DNA of 64,000 bases from Candidatus Agathobaculum intestinipullorum. Lineage in GTDB: Bacteria; Bacillota; Clostridia; Oscillospirales; Butyricicoccaceae. Every line of letters begins with the position of its first letter. Position 1 is the first letter of the stretch. A program made the translations under genes and the position numbers. Of the stretch, positions 59,612-64,000 are shown piece by piece. The notes under the pieces were generated by a model. That model saw nothing but the letters and a program-made list of their open reading frames with translations, was not told the DNA's origin and did no database searches. The stretch lies in assembly GCA_019117485.1 (NCBI GenBank), contig DWZQ01000037.1:1-64000 (forward strand). The letters are read 5' to 3'.

Positions 59612-60064
59612 TCACTCGGATTGTGGGAGCGTTCCATAGTAGCGCCGCATATTGTTCAGGCCCCGATGGATGGCAACCGTGACCTTGCTGCTGTGTACGC
59701 CCTCCCTGCGGGAGATCTCGGTCTGTGTGATGCCGGAAATATAGTAGGCGTACACGCGGCGGGCCTGTGTCGGAGTGGCATGGGAAAGGGCCTTTGGTAA
59801 GGCAGCCAACAGCCGAAGATATGCCGTGCGATCTTCCTGCTCCATCAGAATGTCCTCCGGTGATCTGGCGTGTTCCAGCGCATAGTTCTCCATCCAGCTA
59901 TAAGCGTCCAGAGAGTACCAGGCGCGGTGGTTGATTTTTCGGCGCTCGTAGTTGTTCATCTCCCGCTGAGCCTGCTGCATTGCCTCCCATACCTCGTCGC
60001 TGACCTCTACGAACTCGTCGTGCCGGTAGTGGGGATAAATCCACCGCAGATTGATTGTTTTCAT
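59612..60064 (-). CDS. Sigma-70-like family protein (element-borne)
   Basis: MKTINLRWIYPHYRHDEFVEVSDEVWEAM...TPTQARRVYAYYISGITQTEISRREGVHSSKVTVAIHRGLNNMRRYY (region-4-like HTH); RBS AGGAGG. Confidence 0.83.
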   Translation of the reverse strand: MKTINLRWIYPHYRHDEFVEVSDEVWEAMQQAQREMNNYERRKINHRAWYSLDAYSWMENYALEHARSPEDILMEQEDRTAYLRLLAALPKALSHATPTQARRVYAYYISGITQTEISRREGVHSSKVTVAIHRGLNNMRRYYGTLPQSE

Positions 60065-60144
60065 AGGCTTACCTCCTGAAAATGGGAGAGGCGGGCAGCT
60101 TGTCCGCTGTCTGCCTCCTGTTGGGATAAGGGAAACAATTCCTT

Positions 60145-60579
60145 TCACTTGGTAGCCCGAAAAGGTTCAATCGTTAGGGTGGTTTGCGAAAAATTCAGGA
60201 ACTTTTTCCGAACTGCAAGAATGCTCTCGTAGACGGATACTTTGGAGCAGCCACACATTGCCCCGATCTCCGCAAGGGTCAATCCGTCCAGCGCATAGAG
60301 CAGAAACCGGCGGCGCTGGGCCTCGGTACAGGTGTCCAGGACGGCCAGCAGCTCGTCCAGCGTTTCCATGCGGCAAAGGTATTCTTCCGGCGTTTCGCCG
60401 TAGATGCCCACGCCTTCGGTGGCAATTATGTATTCGTCAAACTCCCGGCCGTCCCAATGCCGCCGCTGTTTGTGCAGCAGGTTTTCCGTTTTGTGGTCGG
60501 CTTGGTCAAGAAATTCATAGACTTCCAGCGTGACCTCCACGGTCACAGCTTGTCCGTTGTAAATGATGGTGACTTCCAT
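60145..60579 (-). CDS. Sigma-70-like family protein (element-borne, divergent)
   Basis: TEAQRRRFLLYALDGLTLAEIGAMCGCSKVSVYESILAVRKKFLN HTH. Confidence 0.78.
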   Translation of the reverse strand: MEVTIIYNGQAVTVEVTLEVYEFLDQADHKTENLLHKQRRHWDGREFDEYIIATEGVGIYGETPEEYLCRMETLDELLAVLDTCTEAQRRRFLLYALDGLTLAEIGAMCGCSKVSVYESILAVRKKFLNFSQTTLTIEPFRATK

Positions 60580-60873
60580 CTGCCTGTCCTCCGTTCAGAT
60601 TTTTGTGGGAAAATCTGAACGGGGCGGCGGGGAACGACACCGGGGCTGACATAGAAAAACGCCCGGACATCATGAAGCTATTCGGGCGCAAGAAATACGA
60701 TATTCAACTACATTATAACAATTTTCACACTGGCTGTCAGACGGAGGGCGTTCGGTTTCCAGGCTTTTTTTGATGACGACACAAACATCTGCGTTTGTTG
60801 GCTGTTAAGTAAACACATAGCGGCTCCTTCCGTGAGCCGCCAATCGTAGCATTACTTCTTGAAAGACAAAACA

Positions 60874-60918
60874 AACGGCGGCTTTGAAATGGTACTTTCA
60901 AAACCGCCGTTCATTTTG
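60874..60918 (-). terminator. Strong hairpin/terminator downstream of the FlxA-like gene
   Basis: AACGGCGGCTTTGAAA-TGGTAC-TTTCAAAACCGCCGTT; T-rich tail on the minus strand. Confidence 0.75.
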
Positions 60919-61003
60919 TAATGATCTGATCAAAGCGCAACAGACTTCGGCCACCGAACCAACGGTTTTTTTATATACCGTCTCATTGGCAGCTTGGCAC
61001 TCT

Positions 61004-61327
61004 CTATACATAGACATCTATGTATTTTCCGGCATCTATTGCCTTGGAGGAAGATTCCTGCGCTTTTTGTATATCACTGGACTCCGTTTTTTGTGCTTTC
61101 TCATTCTCCTGTTTTCTGAGCTGCTGAATTTGCTTTTCAATTTCTTTAATTTGTTTTTCCAGCTTTTCTTTTTGCTTTTCATCTTTACGCTGAGTGGCTT
61201 TCTGTTTTTCGGTTTCCAGCTTCTGTAGTTTTTGCTCCAAGGACTGGATTTTAGAATCGACACCAGCACCTTGCTGTGGCGCTGAATTACCAGATGGAGA
61301 ATTGGGGTAAACCGAAGAAATATTCAT
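61004..61327 (-). CDS. FlxA-like small coiled-coil protein
   Basis: MNISSVYPNSPSGNSAPQQGAGVDSKIQSLEQKLQKLETEKQKATQRKDEKQKEKLEKQIKEIEKQIQQLRKQ...AGKYIDVYV; RBS GGAAGGTGA. Confidence 0.8.
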   Translation of the reverse strand: MNISSVYPNSPSGNSAPQQGAGVDSKIQSLEQKLQKLETEKQKATQRKDEKQKEKLEKQIKEIEKQIQQLRKQENEKAQKTESSDIQKAQESSSKAIDAGKYIDVYV

Positions 61328-61371
61328 AAAATCACCTTCCAGTTTGAGCATAACGATTCTTGATGTAGGAA

Positions 61372-62679
61372 TCAATAGTTTTGTCTTGAACTGTTATCTG
61401 CTGGTAATGAAATGTTTAGTAATACATTCAGGAAAAATTTCTTGTCATGTGTTTCTATTAATATTGCACCGTGATATTTTTGTGCCACTGACTTAATATT
61501 GGAAAGTCCGATTCCCATGTGGGGCAAACTATTTTCAGAACAGGTATTGTAAAATTCCAGCAAATAAAAATCTCCCTGCTGTTTCCCAGTAATGCTTATG
61601 GAGCTTGTTCCCTCAATAGACTGGCAGGCTTTTAACGCGTTATCTAAAGCATTCGCAAATACGATACACAAATCCAAATCATCAATCTCACATACTTTCG
61701 GAAGAAGCAGGGACACCTCTGCTTTGATTCCGTTTGCTTTCGCCAATTCCAGTTTTTCACTCAACAAAACATCCACTACAGGGTTTCCTGTCTGATAAGG
61801 AAACGATAAAGATGTTGATATACCTTCGAGTTTTTTCAAATAGTCCCGACTTTCAGCAATCTGCCCGTTGCGTAACAACCCATCCAGCAGCAACAAATGG
61901 TTCTTAATATCATGGCGAAATGCCTTCGTCTGCTCATAACGCATCTGAGCTTCCGAGATGTATACCTTTTGTGCCTGGGCTGCTTGCGTCAAGGAAGCCA
62001 ACGCAGACTGTGCTTGAAATCCAGAACAGATCCGCCGGTATGCATACAAAGTACAAAGCAGTGCTGCCAACCCCAGTCCTTGTATGAATAATAGCCCAAG
62101 ATGTTTTCCTGCCTCAGTCAGGGAAAGTGTAGAAGATACCTGGCTGTATGACATGTGGAGAAGGTATACCTCTGCCAGAAAGAAAAACAGCCCTGGAAGC
62201 AGTAAGAGACCAATGTATGGTGTTTGGTCGTTTTCTTTCAACGGCAGTAAACTTAACACGGCAGCATAACAGCAGATGCAGATCGCAAAAGCAGCTGCTG
62301 TTGCAAAAGCAAGGAGCAGATACAACAGAGGCATCCCAACAAAATGTGGAAATATGATACTCTCTATGGAGTTTATCAGCCCAAATGACAACTGGGAGAT
62401 ATAAATTGCAATCGTTGCCGACAGAAAAGATACGGAGCATTTGCTTCTCAATGCAACTTGGCTTATACCAGATAATAAAAGCAACTGCATACCAATTGCT
62501 ACCGTGTTAATGATTGTGCTCTGGGCAGCAGCAAATCCCAAAATAAAAAGAACACCAGGATATAACACAAAGCACCATATTCTATATTTCTTCCCCAAAA
62601 GTCGGCTCATAAAAATAAGCTGTATCGCACTTTGTGCGAGCAGGCAAACGCTCTCAAATAGTACACTAAAATAATCCAT
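61372..62679 (-). CDS. AgrC-type sensor histidine kinase (GHKL ATPase)
   Basis: N-terminal multi-TM; AFRHDIKNHLLLLDGLLRNGQIAESRDYLKKLEG; ANALDNALKAC; MGIGLSNIKSVAQKYHG. Confidence 0.92.
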   Translation of the reverse strand: MDYFSVLFESVCLLAQSAIQLIFMSRLLGKKYRIWCFVLYPGVLFILGFAAAQSTIINTVAIGMQLLLLSGISQVALRSKCSVSFLSATIAIYISQLSFGLINSIESIIFPHFVGMPLLYLLLAFATAAAFAICICCYAAVLSLLPLKENDQTPYIGLLLLPGLFFFLAEVYLLHMSYSQVSSTLSLTEAGKHLGLLFIQGLGLAALLCTLYAYRRICSGFQAQSALASLTQAAQAQKVYISEAQMRYEQTKAFRHDIKNHLLLLDGLLRNGQIAESRDYLKKLEGISTSLSFPYQTGNPVVDVLLSEKLELAKANGIKAEVSLLLPKVCEIDDLDLCIVFANALDNALKACQSIEGTSSISITGKQQGDFYLLEFYNTCSENSLPHMGIGLSNIKSVAQKYHGAILIETHDKKFFLNVLLNISLPADNSSRQNY

Positions 62680-62680
62680 A

Positions 62681-63394
62681 TCAACATCCTTTTTCTTTCA
62701 TATATCGCAGAAGTGCCTCCGTTAATTCGCGTTCCCGTAATCTTGAAACTGGAATACTGCTGCCATCTGATAAAAAAACTTGCCCGGAATGACTGCCTCT
62801 GACCTGGTCAAGATTGACTAAGTAACTCCTGTGACATCTGAAAAACCGTCCGTCAACCTGTCGCTCAAAATCATTCAGTTTCTCATAATAGTCAACAATT
62901 TTTCCATTCTCCTGATGAATGTACACTTTCCGTCCCTGCACTTCACAATATAAAATCTGAGAGAGCGGAATTACCTCACAAGAAGTTCCTTTTAAGATGA
63001 CGATCCGCTTTGAGGTATGTTGTTCCAATGTTCTCATGGCTCGATCCATCATTTTTTTGAAATGCAAATCGTCTATCGGTTTTACCAGATAATCGTATGC
63101 TTGCACTTCAAAAGCATCAAATACATATTCTTTTAGAACCGTTATAAAAACCACAAGACAGTGTATGTTTCGTTGTCTCAACATTTTAGCCGTTTCCATC
63201 CCATCGGGCTGTTCCATCTGAATATCAAGAAATATCACATCAAAGTCACATGAACTTTCCAGCAAGGAACGGCCATTTGAAAAACTGCTGATATGGTAAG
63301 CTGCATCCTGATTCTCTTGCATGTATGTTGAAATAAATTCGCGTATTTTTTGGGTCATGGACGGCTCATCATCACAAACTGCAAATTTTATCAT
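62681..63394 (-). CDS. LytTR response regulator (AgrA/VirR type)
   Basis: MIKFAVCDDEPSMTQKI...DVIFLDIQM receiver; C-terminal LytTR RFFRCHRSYLVNLDQVRG. Confidence 0.93.
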   Translation of the reverse strand: MIKFAVCDDEPSMTQKIREFISTYMQENQDAAYHISSFSNGRSLLESSCDFDVIFLDIQMEQPDGMETAKMLRQRNIHCLVVFITVLKEYVFDAFEVQAYDYLVKPIDDLHFKKMMDRAMRTLEQHTSKRIVILKGTSCEVIPLSQILYCEVQGRKVYIHQENGKIVDYYEKLNDFERQVDGRFFRCHRSYLVNLDQVRGSHSGQVFLSDGSSIPVSRLRERELTEALLRYMKEKGC

Positions 63395-63518
63395 TTATTA
63401 TCACCACACTTATCTTATTAGAATATCAAATATAGAGTAAAACAACAATGCTATGGTCATTAAATGCTATAAATTCGCAATGAAATGTTTTCTAAGCCGG
63501 ATTATCGTTTGGGTTCAT

Positions 63519-64000
63519 TTATAAACAATTCTGTGCGGCTTCTGCTTTGAAAACTGGATGACGGTAATAAAAATGCCTTTTTTTCATGTCCTCGGCTCGG
63601 ATAGCGGCTTTTTCGGCCTCCATTTTTGCCTTTCGTTTGGCGTTGTACCGTTCTTCCCATTCCTTCTGTTTGCCGTTTGCCTTGCGGCGCAAGTAGTTCT
63701 GGTGAAGCCTGTCTTTGCGTGCCTCCTTCTTCCGGAGTTCTTCCTGTTCCTCCGGGGTCAGAGGAAGCGGCTGCAAGGCGGACGGGATATACCGGCCCAC
63801 AAAATTGAAGTAGATTTCAACCTCCTGTGTGGGGTCCTGGCTTCCTTTGCAGGCGCGTTCATGGACAAGAATTTTCTCTACAAACTCGTTGAGCATGGTG
63901 TTTGTCAGCGTGTCGAAATTCTCATACTTGTCAATCAGGGCAATAAACTTTTCCGCTGATTTCCGGCTCTGCTCATAGCCGGTAACGGCCTTTTCCAGTT
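63519..64000 (-). CDS. C-terminal part of another serine recombinase (5' end beyond window)
   Basis: Frame open to window edge: LEKAVTGYEQSRKSAEKFIALIDKYENFDTLTNTMLNEFVEKILVHERACKGSQDPTQEVEIYFNFVGRYIPSALQ. Confidence 0.88.
   Translation of the reverse strand, partial: LEKAVTGYEQSRKSAEKFIALIDKYENFDTLTNTMLNEFVEKILVHERACKGSQDPTQEVEIYFNFVGRYIPSALQPLPLTPEEQEELRKKEARKDRLHQNYLRRKANGKQKEWEERYNAKRKAKMEAEKAAIRAEDMKKRHFYYRHPVFKAEAAQNCL

Noticed and set aside
63395-63518. Possible AgrD-like peptide gene upstream of the LytTR regulator
   Set aside because: Only about 120 bp, AT-rich, with no convincing RBS plus ORF.

Overview
The window is a Firmicutes/Clostridia-type chromosomal segment. An endospore former is implied by spoIIAA-spoIIAB-sigF; family-level assignment is not attempted. 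The GC-rich core (about 1.85-58.8 kb) is flanked on both sides by AT-richer mobile-element material carrying large serine recombinases.

The core contains:
- a PfoR-like PTS IIC protein, a MATE transporter, and a GntR/ABC operon
- a divergent YheO-like regulator / NSS transporter pair
- an alpha/beta-hydrolase / acyltransferase-like / DUF6320-like operon
- an LtaS-type sulfatase next to an SLH polysaccharide deacetylase
- feoA-feoB-Cys-rich protein, and the spoIIA operon
- folC, secDF and purB
- a long minus-strand housekeeping run (remA-gmk-rpoZ-coaBC-priA-GNAT-def-fmt-peptidase-rsmB-rlmN-stp-prkC-rsgA-thiN)
- a DUF5685 / Cys-tailed DnaJ / membrane-protein cluster
- cdaA-cdaR, and a cysteine-desulfurase-like / DUF3343 pair divergent from a DUF815 ATPase.

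The right arm (58.8-64 kb) holds remnants of two serine recombinases, three tandem sigma-70-like genes (one fused by deletion to a recombinase tail), and an Agr/LytTR-type two-component system followed by a FlxA-like coiled-coil gene.

The observations I rate highest are:
- the sigma-like array with its chimeric deletion scar
- an RNA polymerase omega subunit with a very acidic C-terminal tail
- the Cys-tailed J-protein/DUF5685 cluster
- the hydrolase/acyltransferase/DUF6320 operon
- the HK-RR-FlxA-like cassette
- three promoter-linked palindromes (feo, GntR/ABC, YheO/NSS).

No convincing CRISPR array, rRNA, tRNA or phage module was seen. All family assignments come from reading the translations, not from database searches.
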